Assembly: GCA_018806915.1 (NCBI GenBank)
Contig: JAGKQI010000049.1
Span: 682,001 to 746,000 of the forward strand
Reading direction: 5' to 3'
Source: Phytophthora colocasiae
Lineage: Eukaryota; Oomycota; Peronosporomycetes; Peronosporales; Peronosporaceae
DNA: 64,000 nucleotides
Shown: piece after piece, positions 19,852 through 29,550 of the stretch
Numbering within the stretch: the first letter of the stretch is position 1
Layout of the letters: each line of letters opens with the position of its first letter
The notes under the pieces: generated by a model
What the model was told of the DNA's origin: nothing
The model's database searches: none
What the model saw: only the letters and a program-made list of their open reading frames with translations
Position numbers and translations under genes: made by a program

Positions 19852-21060
19852 ATGGCCCAACGATTGGAAGCCGTAGTATCTCGTGGCAAAACAGCGAACG
19901 AAGACTCGATACTGGAAGGAATGCGAGAATTGGCTGGAAGCTTGCGGAGATTGACCACGCAAATGGTTAGTCGGAGTCCGACCATACACGATAAAGCAGC
20001 AGAGAACCCTCACACGGAGCAACAGTTAGCGGAAACCGAAGGATCCAAGGAATACCAGGAAATGGCAGCACCGATACACGAAGCGAGTAAACGCACGGCA
20101 CCACGAGGTGAACGACAACGAGTACGGGAGCCTCGACGAAGTAAATGTCAACGACGCAATGGAGGCAGTCGTAGCGCACGAAGTCAACGACGAAAGCGTG
20201 GAAACGGACACGAGCGAGCAACGGACCGACATGGACGGAGAGAGACACAGCGGTCACGATCTAGATCACCACCTCGACGAGTAGCACGGGGAGGCACACC
20301 ATCAGCTGGCAGTAATAGCTCTGACGATAGTGACAGTGACAGCGATCATGGACGACCGTATGACAAAAACAGCGATGGCTCGAACGAAAGCTCAGGAAGT
20401 GAATCCAGCTATGGTGGAAGCAGTAACGACAGCAGCTCCAGCAACCCCTTTGATGATGATCACCGGCGACACCAGAGACTACGACAACGGGGACGACGAC
20501 GTGACTTGCAAGAACGATCCAGAGCACGAAGACGGCGCGATCAACACGAACGACATGGTCGAAACGAGAGACGAGTGCACAGGCGATCTGAAGAACGAGG
20601 CGGACGGCGCAAAAGTTGAAAGTGGCGTTGTTGAGACGATATGGGCCCCGAGTTGACAAGTCGGCAGCCGAAGCGAGAGTGAACGCCAGATACAGATTTA
20701 AAGATGATCACACCGATCTCGCTGCTGGTTTACGAGAAGCGGTGGACCGAAACGAAGTTAGCGAGCGCGTGTTCCTTGCTCAATTTTACCGATGTCTTGA
20801 CCGAACAGTGCGCCAGTTAGTGAAGCAACCACAGAGGTCTGAAACGTTGGAAGAAGCAGTTAAAGCGATTGAGATCGATGACCCGATGGACTACGCCGTA
20901 CCGACAATGCTGGGAGCAAGTCAGTTGGCACCTCCAGAATCTAGTGTGGCGACGATGACTAGTGAAGAGAAACGAATGGTAATACGAACCGAAATGTTAT
21001 GCATGTCAGCAACGTGGACACTTTGCACGAGATTGCACCACCGAAGACGCCAAAAAAACT
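19852..21060 (+). pseudogene. Gypsy-B Gag with zinc knuckle
   Basis: Gag begins MAQRLEAVVSRGKTANEDS at the ATG at 19852, the usual start of this oomycete Gypsy family. An Arg/Ser/Asp-rich middle (20090-20620), where two frames overlap, is followed by capsid sequence RVDKSAAEARVNARYRF, FLAQFYRCLDRTVRQLV and EEAVKAIEIDDP. A knuckle, CYACQQRGHFARDC (CX2CX4HX4C), lies at about 20992-21033 one frame away from the capsid frame, so at least one shift has occurred. Confidence 0.75.
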
Positions 21061-21628
21061 TAACGATGAGTATCTGCAGAAGCGAACAGTAGCCCTACAG
21101 AAGTCGGAGGGAAACGGAAGCCGGGCGTAGTACGGGGAATACGACGTCCGAATATGCATGTGACTCCCCGACGGACTGCGAACGAAGACCAATGTAATGT
21201 GGATGGAGACCTGGTATCAGAATGAACCGCGACGATAACAGAACCTCAGACACAAGCGGTGGCTCGATTGAGCGAAGTGATACCCGGAATGAGACGAAAC
21301 GAAGAAGAACGTGATGATAAACGAGCAGAAATCTACGTGGCGACGGTGCGACCAGGAATGGCGACGAGGAAGCACACGATAGCCCAAGTGAGTAAAGCAC
21401 CACTGGAAACGGCGAACGAGGAGACGAAGAGCAACGAAAGAGCCGTGGTCGTACGAACAACGAATGAACCAAGTCGACGGAACAGTGAGTCAGCAGCGAA
21501 TGAAACGACGATTACCCCGACAGTATCCATGAGGGATATGAGATACCGGACAACGCTCAAGCACACGTTGACATCGAACGGGGTGACCTACAACGATCGC
21601 AGTAGACGCGGTTGAAGATACTGTAGCC

Positions 21629-23116
21629 GTGAGTGACGATACGACCGTACCAAGGACAACAAAAAAGTCGCAGAAGGCCGGGACGCTTGGAATTGGGGAA
21701 GGCGCGAAGATCCATGCCACCGACACTGATGAGAAGCAAGTAGCACGGCGACGGCTGACTGCGCAGCGACGGTTAGCGCGGCGTACAGCACGAAAAGACG
21801 CTCGACAGCGACGACAAGCAAAGTTACGAGTTGAACGAGAATTGGCAGCACGAGCGAAGGCCGAACAGACTCGCGTTGAACTCGAAGTACGATTGAGTCG
21901 GATCAAAGATGCAGTTGATGGTCTGCAAGCGTTGAATAAACAACGGGAACGACGTAAAGCGAATCCGGAAGCAAATGACAACGACGAGCGTTCGAAACCA
22001 GTGCCCGTGAGGTTGGTGAAGCGTCTACGAGGAAATGCGCATCGATCAGCGACGAGTAGTGAAGTCGAGAATGCAACGGTGAGTTCGGAGGACGGCTTAC
22101 CTACGGCGAAGGTGTTAGTGGACAATACCTGGCGTGGAATCAAATTGGACAGTTGTGCGCGCTATACAATTGATGGAACGGATTGGATGAAGTATGGTGA
22201 TTGCATAGAAGGAGACACACCGATTGACTATGTTGAAGGGATAGGTGGCTTCTTGCTGGGCGTAATGGTTGGCATGTGGAGATTCCAGTTCAAGACTGGG
22301 TTTGGTGAGACGGTATCTGTGGACGCATGCATTGTGGATGGCTGTACAAGTGATTTTCTGTTGGGCGTTGACTTTCTACGACAACATAGCGCTACCATGG
22401 ACTTTGAACGCAACGAGTTGAGCTATCGAGATGATGAGCGGAAGGTGATCGTACCGTTTCATACTACGGAGAGCGCTACGAACGAAGTGAACGGTGCTAG
22501 AGTTGCGGCAGTAAGAATGGCTAAGCGAACGCAATTGCAAGGCAGAGCGGTGACTTCGGTGGAAGTAGCGGTAGCAGCACCTGATGGTGAAGTTGGCATA
22601 TTTGTACCAAGTCGACGAACGGGTGCTGTAATGTTGAGTGCTACAGTGACGACCGTGCAGAATGGCAAAGTATGGGTATCAATGGTGAACGCGGCGAACG
22701 GAAGAGTGAAACTACCATCGAAGAAAGAGTTGGGCACCTGGATACCACTGAATGAAGACATTGAGATACTTGAGATGGATGATGCGTTGCAGCGAGATCT
22801 ACTGAAGCAATGGCTAAACGAAATGAGCGACGGTAAACCGCTGGACAACGAGAAGGACGTGGTGACTGGAGTGCAGGACACAGAGAGCCGAGAGTTGATC
22901 CTAAAGCTATTGCGAGCTTATCCCGAACTATTAACGAACAAAGATGACTGTCCACCTGCGACAGCACTACCTATTGAGCACCACATTGATACTGGCGACG
23001 CAGCACCGATCATGATGCAAAGAAGACGTCAAGCTCAAACGGAAGAAGCCATTATTGAAGAGAACGTGAAGAAGATGTTGGCCGCGGGCGTGATCGAAGA
23101 AGGTAATGGAGCATGA
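21629..23116 (+). CDS. Gypsy-B protease region (active-site Gly replaced by Cys)
   Basis: The frame has a Lys/Arg-rich coiled coil (about residues 35-120), then a retropepsin-like domain: GIKLDSCARYTIDGTDWMKYGD at about 22142-22205 and SDFLLGVDFLRQHSATMDF. The normal triad D-S/T-G reads D-S-C here, which should abolish or alter catalysis. It ends with the start of RT (EHHIDTGDAAPIMMQRRR, KMLAAGVIEEGNG). An alternative is that DSC is a sequencing or decay change of DSG. Confidence 0.7.
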   Translation: MSDDTTVPRTTKKSQKAGTLGIGEGAKIHATDTDEKQVARRRLTAQRRLARRTARKDARQRRQAKLRVERELAARAKAEQTRVELEVRLSRIKDAVDGLQALNKQRERRKANPEANDNDERSKPVPVRLVKRLRGNAHRSATSSEVENATVSSEDGLPTAKVLVDNTWRGIKLDSCARYTIDGTDWMKYGDCIEGDTPIDYVEGIGGFLLGVMVGMWRFQFKTGFGETVSVDACIVDGCTSDFLLGVDFLRQHSATMDFERNELSYRDDERKVIVPFHTTESATNEVNGARVAAVRMAKRTQLQGRAVTSVEVAVAAPDGEVGIFVPSRRTGAVMLSATVTTVQNGKVWVSMVNAANGRVKLPSKKELGTWIPLNEDIEILEMDDALQRDLLKQWLNEMSDGKPLDNEKDVVTGVQDTESRELILKLLRAYPELLTNKDDCPPATALPIEHHIDTGDAAPIMMQRRRQAQTEEAIIEENVKKMLAAGVIEEGNGA

Positions 23117-23758
23117 GGGTTACCTGTTATCCTAAAGTACGGCTCTGTGTAGACTACAGAGCACTGAACAAGATAACTCAGAGAGATGTATATCCGCTAC
23201 CACGAATCGATAGAATCTTTGGGTGGTTCATTGAAACCTTAGAATCTTTGGGTGGTTCATTGTTGTTCACTACTCTTGATTTGAAAGCGGGTTATTGGTA
23301 AATTCTGATGGCGTTGAATGACAAAGCGAAGACGGCCATTACTACGAAACAAGGGTTGTATCAATTTATGAGGATGCCATTCGGACTGATAAACGCACCA
23401 TCGACATTTCAACGCATGATGAACAGTGTATTACGAGGATTGACCTGGACTACGTGCTTAGTCTATCTAGACGACATCGTGATCTACACTAGAGGCGGAA
23501 TAGAACGACACATTTTGGAGTTGGCGTGTGTGCTGGAACGATTGTCCAGGGCTGGTCTGACTTTGAAATTGAGGAAGTGTGTATTCGCAACGGAGACAAT
23601 GGAGTATCTCGGGCATGAACTTAGTAAGGAAGGTGTACGACCACTAGATCGACTGGTGAACGCTGTACGGGAATTTCCGAAACCGAAGGACGCTACGGAA
23701 GTAAAGCGGTTTGTGCATTCGGCTGGATACTACCGAAAATTCGTGAAAGGATTTGGAG
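23113..23758 (+). pseudogene. Gypsy-B reverse transcriptase
   Basis: RT sequence from RLCVDYRALNKITQRDVYPLPR through TTLDLKAGYW is stopped by TAA at 23300-23302, then resumes in AKTAITTKQGLYQFMRMPFGL and the active site YLDDIVIYT, ending YYRKFVKGFG where the MITE is inserted. A 21-bp templated insertion (23212-23232) copies the AGAATCTTTGGGTGGTTCATT segment that follows it, adding seven codons before ETLESLGGS. Nonsense codon plus insertion show decay. Confidence 0.85.
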
Positions 23759-24315
23759 CAGGGTTTGGTAATTTTCCGTAACTATTGCCGATATTGGCAA
23801 TATCATATTGCCATAATTTATTGCTCCTCAACCCCAATAACATGCAATTTTTTACACAGGTCAATCTTGGCTATAGCCAAATGTCGTTGACATGTGTGGT
23901 TGTTTTGGCAATGGATGGTAGCGAGAACTATCGCCAAACGGGTGGTGTGGCCATGTTTGCACACAGGGCACACGGGTTATTACAGTTGCTTGTCATTTCC
24001 TAACTGAAATATATTATATCAGTTGATTTGTGTGTTGTATGTATGATGTCGAGGAATTCGGACTATGACTTGTGTGTGTTGGTTGGAGAGGTTGGACGCG
24101 GTGGGAGGGTTCTCGAGGTAACCCCTCCTGAATCCAGGCGCATCGACAGCAACCAACTCGTTCAAGAACTCATGAGAAAAGACGACATAGTGTCACATAT
24201 TCATGTGACCTACTGACTTGGTTGACATTGTCGAAAAAATTGGCAATAACTCAATTATTTATTGGCTTCGATGGAGGCCTCCAATAAATATGATATTGTA
24301 TTTTTCCTATCCCTG
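23759..24315. mobile_element. hAT-like MITE inserted in Gypsy-B RT/RNase H
   Basis: The inserted block starts CAGGGTTTGGTAATTTTC and ends ATTTTTCCTATCCCTG, imperfect terminal inverted repeats with the CAGGG termini typical of hAT elements. It is flanked by an 8-bp duplication, ATTTGGAG at 23751-23758 and GTTTGGAG at 24316-24323 (7 of 8). Removing it rejoins the retroelement frame as GFGAMMEP. Internal inverted motifs (ATTGCCGATATTGGCAAT, CAATAAATATGATATTG) and no coding capacity make it a non-autonomous MITE of 557 bp. Confidence 0.85.
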
Positions 24316-25066
24316 GTTTGGAGCGATGATGGAACCACTGACGAAGCTGTTGAGGAAGAACGTACATTGGGATTGGGGGCCAGCGCAAGACACTGCGTTC
24401 GATGAGGTGAAACGAGTGCTCACAACGGAACCCGTGTTACGGTACCCTAATTTCCAACTTCCTTTTCGACTAGTTACTGATGCAAGTACGATAGGCTTGG
24501 GTGCGAGTCTAATGCAGAACGATGGTGATGGTTGGAGGCCTGTGGCGTACGCGAGCAAAGTTAACAACGAAGCTGAAACGAAGTATGGGATAACAGAGTT
24601 AGAATGTGTCGCAGTGGTGTGGGCGATAAAATTGTTCCGACCTTACTTGTATGGACGCCGATTCGTGATAGTTACAGATCACGCTGCATTGAATTGGTTG
24701 ATGAGGAGCACAAACTTGACCGGCAAATTACACAGATGGGCGTTGACGCTGCAGGAGTACGACTTTGACGTAGAATACAGACCAGGGAATACCAATGTAG
24801 TGGCTGATGAACTTTCGAGAGCACCGGTGGTATGTATGGAGAAAGCGTCGACTGGCCGGAGGCGAAGGAAACGAAGGAGGAGAGCTCCGATGTTGAATGT
24901 TGTGTCTATTACGGCTACGGCTGGCGAAACTACGTCGGATGACGGTGAGAACCATGGTGATACGCCACGAGGACGCGACTCAGAAAGGAACTTGGGCGAT
25001 GGTGATCCTGACAAGAGACGAACATCGATAACGCGAACGAAAAAAACGAGTTGCACGACCCGATGA
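24316..25066 (+). CDS. Gypsy-B RNase H domain and basic linker
   Basis: The frame continues RT: MMEPLTKLLRKNVHWDWGP, then RNase H with the catalytic first Asp present (LVTDASTIGLGASLMQ), PVAYASKVNNEAETKYGITE, VTDHAALNWLM and YRPGNTNVVADELSR. After SRAP it becomes a basic, then acidic linker typical between RNase H and integrase. Unlike Gypsy-A there is one RNase H only and it keeps its catalytic residues. Confidence 0.85.
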
Positions 25067-25760
25067 GAACGATGTCGATAATGTACAGCGAACGACACTT
25101 GGCGATGACGATAACGCGCGAGGCGAGGAGCACGAAGAACTTGGTGGAGTCGATGGTTCGCGTCTGGAGAAGGCGTGCAAAACAACGGAGGAACCAGCGA
25201 ATGCAACGATGTGTGCACCTGTTGGAGAACGGAATGCAAGTGCAGTACGACAACCTAATCCTACGAATCGTGATCAGCGAACGATCAATGAACGATCCAA
25301 AGCAGCAACGAAGGACGCTAGACGACGGGACCGCACTACAACGAATCCATTGACCATTGTCACGAAGCGAAGCGTTGAAGCGAACACTGAGTGACTCGCG
25401 CGAAGTGCAGTTCGCGTACGATGACGACACCGATGACAATGCTGAGGACGAGTCTGAACGAGGACCTGGGGTTACAACGAGCAAGCAGAAACCCGCGAAC
25501 GACAACCAGTGGAGCAGATGCGAAACGCGGAGGAACGGACTGTGAGCGACCACGAACTGATACGAGGACCGAACGATGTACAACACCGACTACCAGTAAC
25601 ACAGAGCCAGCGATATCAGCTTTCCGAGCGCAGTGCGGAAGAACGATGGCAGCGAAGAGAACATGGCGATACTTTGCAATTGACGGACGAAGAGATCATG
25701 GATGCGCAAACGAAGAGCACAATGGTGCAGACTTTGATCAACGAAGGCGAGTACAAGAAC
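25067..25760. other. Gypsy-B linker between RNase H and integrase, scrambled frames
   Basis: Arg/Glu/Asp/Thr-rich sequence open in several frames on both strands, with no single continuous frame. It is the low-complexity inter-domain region of the polyprotein after indels; no separate gene is supported. Confidence 0.5.
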
Positions 25761-26740
25761 ATGTGTGTCACGACGAGCTACGGATTGGCGGTGATCGAAA
25801 CTCCGGACGGAATACGTGTGATTTACCACCTGCATTGTGGGCGTTGGCGTTTAAAGAGTGCCATGATTCGATTTGGGCTGGACATCTGCGAACGACACAT
25901 ACACAAGCGCGAGTTGCACAGATTTATTGGTGGCCGAACTTAGCGAGAGAAGTACGACGTTGGGTGAGTGGATGCCAAGATTGTGGAAGTCGAAAAGCGA
26001 GACCGCGTGATGTGATACCGCCACTAAGAAGTTTGAGAGGTGGAAATGTTGGAGATCGGTGGGCGCTAGATGTGGCAGGACCGCTACCTGTTGGAGACAA
26101 CGGACAACGATACGTGATCGCAGCATTAGAGTACGTGACGAGATATGCAGTGACAACTACGGTGGAGACGCAGAAAGCTGAGAACGTAGCAGCTTTCTTG
26201 ATGAAGAATATCGTGTTGAAGTTCGGACCATTTCGTGAATTGTTGACGGATGGAGCACCGGAGTTGACTGGCAAGGTGATCGACGAGTTAATGTACTTGC
26301 TGCAGGCGCAACAAATGAATCCTGTACCATATCGACCACAAATGATTGGATAAGTCGAACGATTTCATCGCACGTGGAAGGACTGTGTAGCGAGACGAAA
26401 GACAGTGTGATTGGGACAATTGGGTGGACTTTGCAGTGTATTCCTACAATTCAGGAAGGCATTCGACAGATGCGCTATCTCCTAATGAACTAATGATGGG
26501 ACGTAAGTTACGGACGCTGAACGAGTTACTTAGAGCTACGCATGTGACCGAAGCAGGAGACTTGACGGAGTACCATCGAAAATTAGTAACGATGCTCAAG
26601 GACAGTGTTGAATGTGCGGAAAAAGCTCGGGAACGAGAACAAAAGCGACAAGCAAAATACTACAACCAGAGAACGAGAAAGCGGCAGACGTTTGTTAGCG
26701 GAGACAAAGTTTGGACCTCCACGGGGAGCTAAGGCTTCGA
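25761..26740 (+). pseudogene. Gypsy-B integrase
   Basis: Zinc-binding part HDSIWAGHLRTTHTQARVAQ...CQDCGSRK (HHCC complete), catalytic core with D in ALDVAGPLPVGDNGQRYV, D in LTDGAPELTG and E in VERFHRTWKD. The core is stopped by TAA at 26351-26353 just before VERFH and frameshifted near 26400. Downstream WDNWVDFAVYSYNSGRHSTDALSP and KYYNQRTRKRQTFVSGDKVW are typical Gypsy integrase segments. Inactive. Confidence 0.85.
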
Positions 26741-27042
26741 AATTTGTGCATAATTGGATTGGACCGTTGAGAGTGTTGGAACCAGTGGGATTCGATAACT
26801 TCCTGCTTCAACGAGAAGATCAGAATGACGATGAGGGTGAACTGATAATAGCGCATGTGTCATTTTTGGTGGCATATCACTACCCTGCGGAGTATTTGCA
26901 GAAAGCGGCGAACGATATCTGGGACGAGCTGATTAATGAAGGCACGATCGAGCGGACGTCGGATGCAGAGACGACAGGAGAAATTGTGGGAGCAGCGACG
27001 GCTCCAGTTAACGCGGCGACTGCACGAGAACCTGCAAAATGA
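26740..27042 (+). pseudogene. Gypsy-B integrase C-terminal end
   Basis: KASKFVHNWIGPLRVLEPVGFDNFLL and IIAHVSFLVAYHYPAEYLQ are the end of the integrase C-terminal domain of oomycete Gypsy polyproteins, reached by a frame change after GDKVW. No chromodomain was seen. Sequence to about 27650 is low-complexity and without clear genes; the 3' LTR was not located. Confidence 0.7.
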
Positions 27043-27658
27043 ACGCAACAAACAACTCCGAGAAAGAATGACGATGATCAGCAATGTCGAACGATGGTGG
27101 AGTTGCGACGTCGGAGAAGAAGAAATGCGGCCGGACAATACGTCCTGGAGGTGGAATTGCGACCCCTACGAGAGCGACGAGCAAATGAGCGGGGCGATGC
27201 TAACGAATGTGGGTATCACTGCGAGAGTATGAGCAGCTCTTTCAGGCCGACGGAGTCGTGGAAGACTCTGAGATTGGAGAAGGCGTGTAATAGGACAAGC
27301 CTACTGAGGGATGGGTCGATGGCAGTTGATGACGAGCGGCATGATGCGGATGCTGGACGTGCGAAACAACGGATGGGTGAGGAAGATCACCATGAGAACG
27401 AGGTTGAAGAGGTGAGAATCTCCGACGCGAAACGATCGTGTAACAACTGCGACTCAGTGGAGTGGCCGAGTCGTGGGGTGCAAGGAGATAGAGCGACGGT
27501 GTAGAATTGGCGACGGAGAGAGCACGGACAGTAGAGAACTTGCCGCCCGCCGAAATCCTCACTGTACTCCGCTTGGCAACTTCTCAACGACACTTGTATT
27601 GACACAAAGTTTTCGAATTCCTTCAATTCTCCTCGCACTGACACTGGACGTGGATTCG

Positions 27659-27936
27659 TTAAGAAATTAGGGGTTGCTAAGACGCCAAAAAGAATGTTAA
27701 TTCGCTATCGCAAACTCGTGAGTATCGCATACAAACCTCATTGTCGGAAATCTCCTCCACATAGTCAAGATCGGTATCTGCAACTTCGTTTGGTGCATTG
27801 TAATTGTTGTCGTACTGGGATAAATCTGCGTATGGATTTTCGAGATCACTTGAGCAAAACAAAGAGAGAAAAGGTTAGCTAGCGGCTTAATAACACTCAA
27901 CCACAAGACTTACTCTTCATCAAGGTAGCGCGTCAT
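27659..27936 (-). CDS. Small three-exon gene, unknown function
   Basis: A coherent spliced model: exon 1 27936-27914 (MTRYLDE), intron 27913-27849 (donor GTAAGT, polypyrimidine then CAAG), exon 2 27848-27737, intron 27736-27677 (donor GTTTGT, acceptor TCTTAG), exon 3 27676-27659. Phases match and the product is 50 residues: an acidic peptide with ENPYADLSQYDNNYN and DTDLDYVEEISDNE. Introns of 65 and 60 bp are normal for oomycetes. The NPYAD segment recalls NPF-type N-termini of membrane-trafficking proteins, but the evidence is too weak to name it. It may be the 5' end of a gene truncated by Gypsy-B. Confidence 0.4.
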
Positions 27937-28061
27937 GCTTGTATACTTGTTGACGAATCGACAAATTGGTCATCTTCATCGTCCACATCAACCCATATCA
28001 ACAGTTAGTCAGTTAGTTGGTTAGAGTCAGCTAGCGAAAAAAAGCAAACGTTACCCGGGAG

Positions 28062-28340
28062 TAGTACAATTCACATCGAGTCTTTCCTGGAGTGTTGATA
28101 TTTGTACACACTGAGCATTGTGGACCTTGATTTCCAGGTGCCTTTTCCGGTGCTTCATCTCAAGGACGATCACAAAGTTCACAGCGTACAGCACTGGACT
28201 CGTTGAACGCTGCACACACGGAACACTTCCACCGCTTGCCTGTAGTTTTATCACTTCTTCTTGTACTGAGGCACATCAAGCAGCCCGTCTCCTCAGGAGG
28301 ATTCAGATTCGTATCATGCTCGAAAAGGTTTGTATCTAAT
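28062..28340 (-). pseudogene. RanBP2-type zinc finger gene remnant
   Basis: The frame GCLMCLSTRRSDKTTGKR leads into WKCSVCAAFNESSAVRCELC, a perfect W-x-C-x2-C-x3-N-x6-C-x2-C RanBP2 finger. It stops at TGA (28160-28162). The same frame continues to a second, damaged finger CSVCTNINTPGKTRCELY (last Cys is Tyr) and a GTAACG donor at about 28061. RanBP2 fingers bind ubiquitin or RNA. The upstream and downstream exons could not be assembled, and the in-frame stop argues for a pseudogene or an unrecognised intron. Confidence 0.5.
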
Positions 28341-28768
28341 ATTATTACACAAGCCTGACATGGACAGTGTATATGAACTGCTAGCCCGGGCCTGTGAGTC
28401 CCGGGGGAATGTCACAGTTCGTAAGGAAGAGATTGTGCGATCTTGGATGTAATCTAGTATGTACATCTTGTATTCACCTGACTAGGTGTTTTTTTAGCAG
28501 AAGTAAGTGTAGCGCTCGTCGAGACACAGTATTGCACTGTTATTGTTGTCATGCTTGCAGGGTCATGTGCTTGTGCACACGAGCTCATCTGAAGCTAGAA
28601 GTGCTGAAGTGTTCTGTTCCAACATGGCAGATTATATGTATTCTTTAGTTTTAACCTGTTAATCGGTGCCAAGATGGGCGGGGTATAAGAGCTATCGTCC
28701 TTGACCTCGCTTTTTCTGCTGGTATGGCTGCTTCCGATGTGCTACCCCGCCGGCAAAATGCTAGAAGC
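28341..28768. other. Intergenic downstream of H4
   Basis: No gene recognised. Short open frames have no coding character. GGGTATAAGAG at about 28680 resembles a TATA box but leads only into a frame that is antisense to the H4 gene. Confidence 0.4.
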
Positions 28769-29056
28769 TCACGATCCAAATCCGTACAGGGTGCGGCCTT
28801 GGCGCTTCAGTGCGTAGACAACATCCATGGTGGTGACTGTTTTACGCCTGGCGTGTTGTGTGTAGACGACAGCGTCGCGCACGAGGTTGCCAACGAAAAC
28901 CTTGAGCACTGCACGGGTCTCTCCAATCACCAATTCCGACATTCGAACGACTCCGGCACGGCGCGCAAGTCTGCGGATATCATTTCTTGATATGCCATGG
29001 ATAGTATCGCGTAGCACGCGCCGATGGCGTCTGGGGCCCTTTCCGCGGCCAGGCAT
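28769..29056 (-). CDS. H4: Divergent histone H4 with shortened N-terminal tail
   Basis: 95 residues from [19 protein letters not shown] to [11 protein letters not shown]. The histone fold is clearly H4 ([53 protein letters not shown]) and full length. The tail is 8 residues shorter than the 103 of ordinary H4, so K5 remains but the K8, K12 and K16 acetylation sites are absent. The core also differs at many positions that are nearly invariant in eukaryotes (e.g. the usual [25 protein letters not shown]). The start is the ATG at 29056; the frame is open upstream but has no histone character. TATAAA at 29181-29186 and an initiator-like TCACTTTCAATTC at about 29115-29130 lie upstream. It is probably a histone variant gene; a retained pseudogene is less likely since the frame is intact. 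Confidence 0.85.
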   Translation of the reverse strand: MPGRGKGPRRHRRVLRDTIHGISRNDIRRLARRAGVVRMSELVIGETRAVLKVFVGNLVRDAVVYTQHARRKTVTTMDVVYALKRQGRTLYGFGS

Positions 29057-29114
29057 GAAGGCTCGGGATTTCTTCTGGTCTGTTGGATCACTGCGCTGAT
29101 CAGGTCCGTGAAGC

Positions 29115-29186
29115 AGAATTGAAAGTGAGAGGAACAAATGGAAAAGAGAACAAGTATTGGTAGCTTGAAGATAATGTAGCTTTATA
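29115..29186 (-). promoter_or_regulatory. Putative promoter of the H4 variant
   Basis: On the minus strand TATAAA (29186-29181) is followed about 50 nt later by CTCACTTTCAATTC, a near match to the oomycete initiator with flanking element. Both lie 60-130 nt before the H4 ATG. Confidence 0.4.
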
Positions 29187-29199
29187 AAAAAACATTCCA

Positions 29200-29550
29200 T
29201 TCCGGCGAGATAGATACTTTTTAAGCCTTTGCCAGAGATGAGTGCTCTTTTACGCGCTGCTGCAGAGACATCGATCGAGCTGTCCTCTTATGAGGATCCC
29301 TAGAGCTCAACGACAATCTACGCGACCTGATGAGGCCCTGAGCCACGCAACAACCAGGCAAGCTTCGTTTGCGATAATCTGCGCACCAAACTCCGACAGT
29401 ACCACACTCTCGTAGATCATCAAGCACGTGTACAGGGAAGTGAAAGTTGAGTGAAACGCCCATGTAGTTGAATGCTCAAACGGATACCGGTATATGCTCT
29501 AGCAAGCTGTTAGACTGGTTTGATATTACCTTTAGCCTGTCGACGTCGCT
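29200..29550. other. Intergenic between H4 and the DUF6818 gene
   Basis: One 80-codon minus frame (29221-29463) is open but has no recognisable domain, promoter or intron. No gene is claimed. Confidence 0.4.

Larger units (their letters stand above)
19852..27042 (+). mobile_element. Gypsy-B: decayed Ty3/Gypsy retrotransposon, plus strand
   Basis: The plus strand carries Gag, a CCHC knuckle, protease, RT (YLDD), RNase H, integrase and integrase C-terminus in Ty3/Gypsy order. The coding sequence is broken by stops (for example 23302, 26351) and frameshifts, and a 557-bp MITE splits RT from RNase H. No LTR pair was found, so the stated limits are those of the coding region only. It is older and more decayed than Gypsy-C. 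Confidence 0.85.

Noticed and set aside
28724..28990. Plus-strand ORF after a TATA-like GGGTATAAGAG
   Set aside because: Mostly antisense to the conserved H4 frame; no domain.
29221..29463. 80-codon minus-strand ORF
   Set aside because: No domain, promoter or homology-like motif; could be chance.
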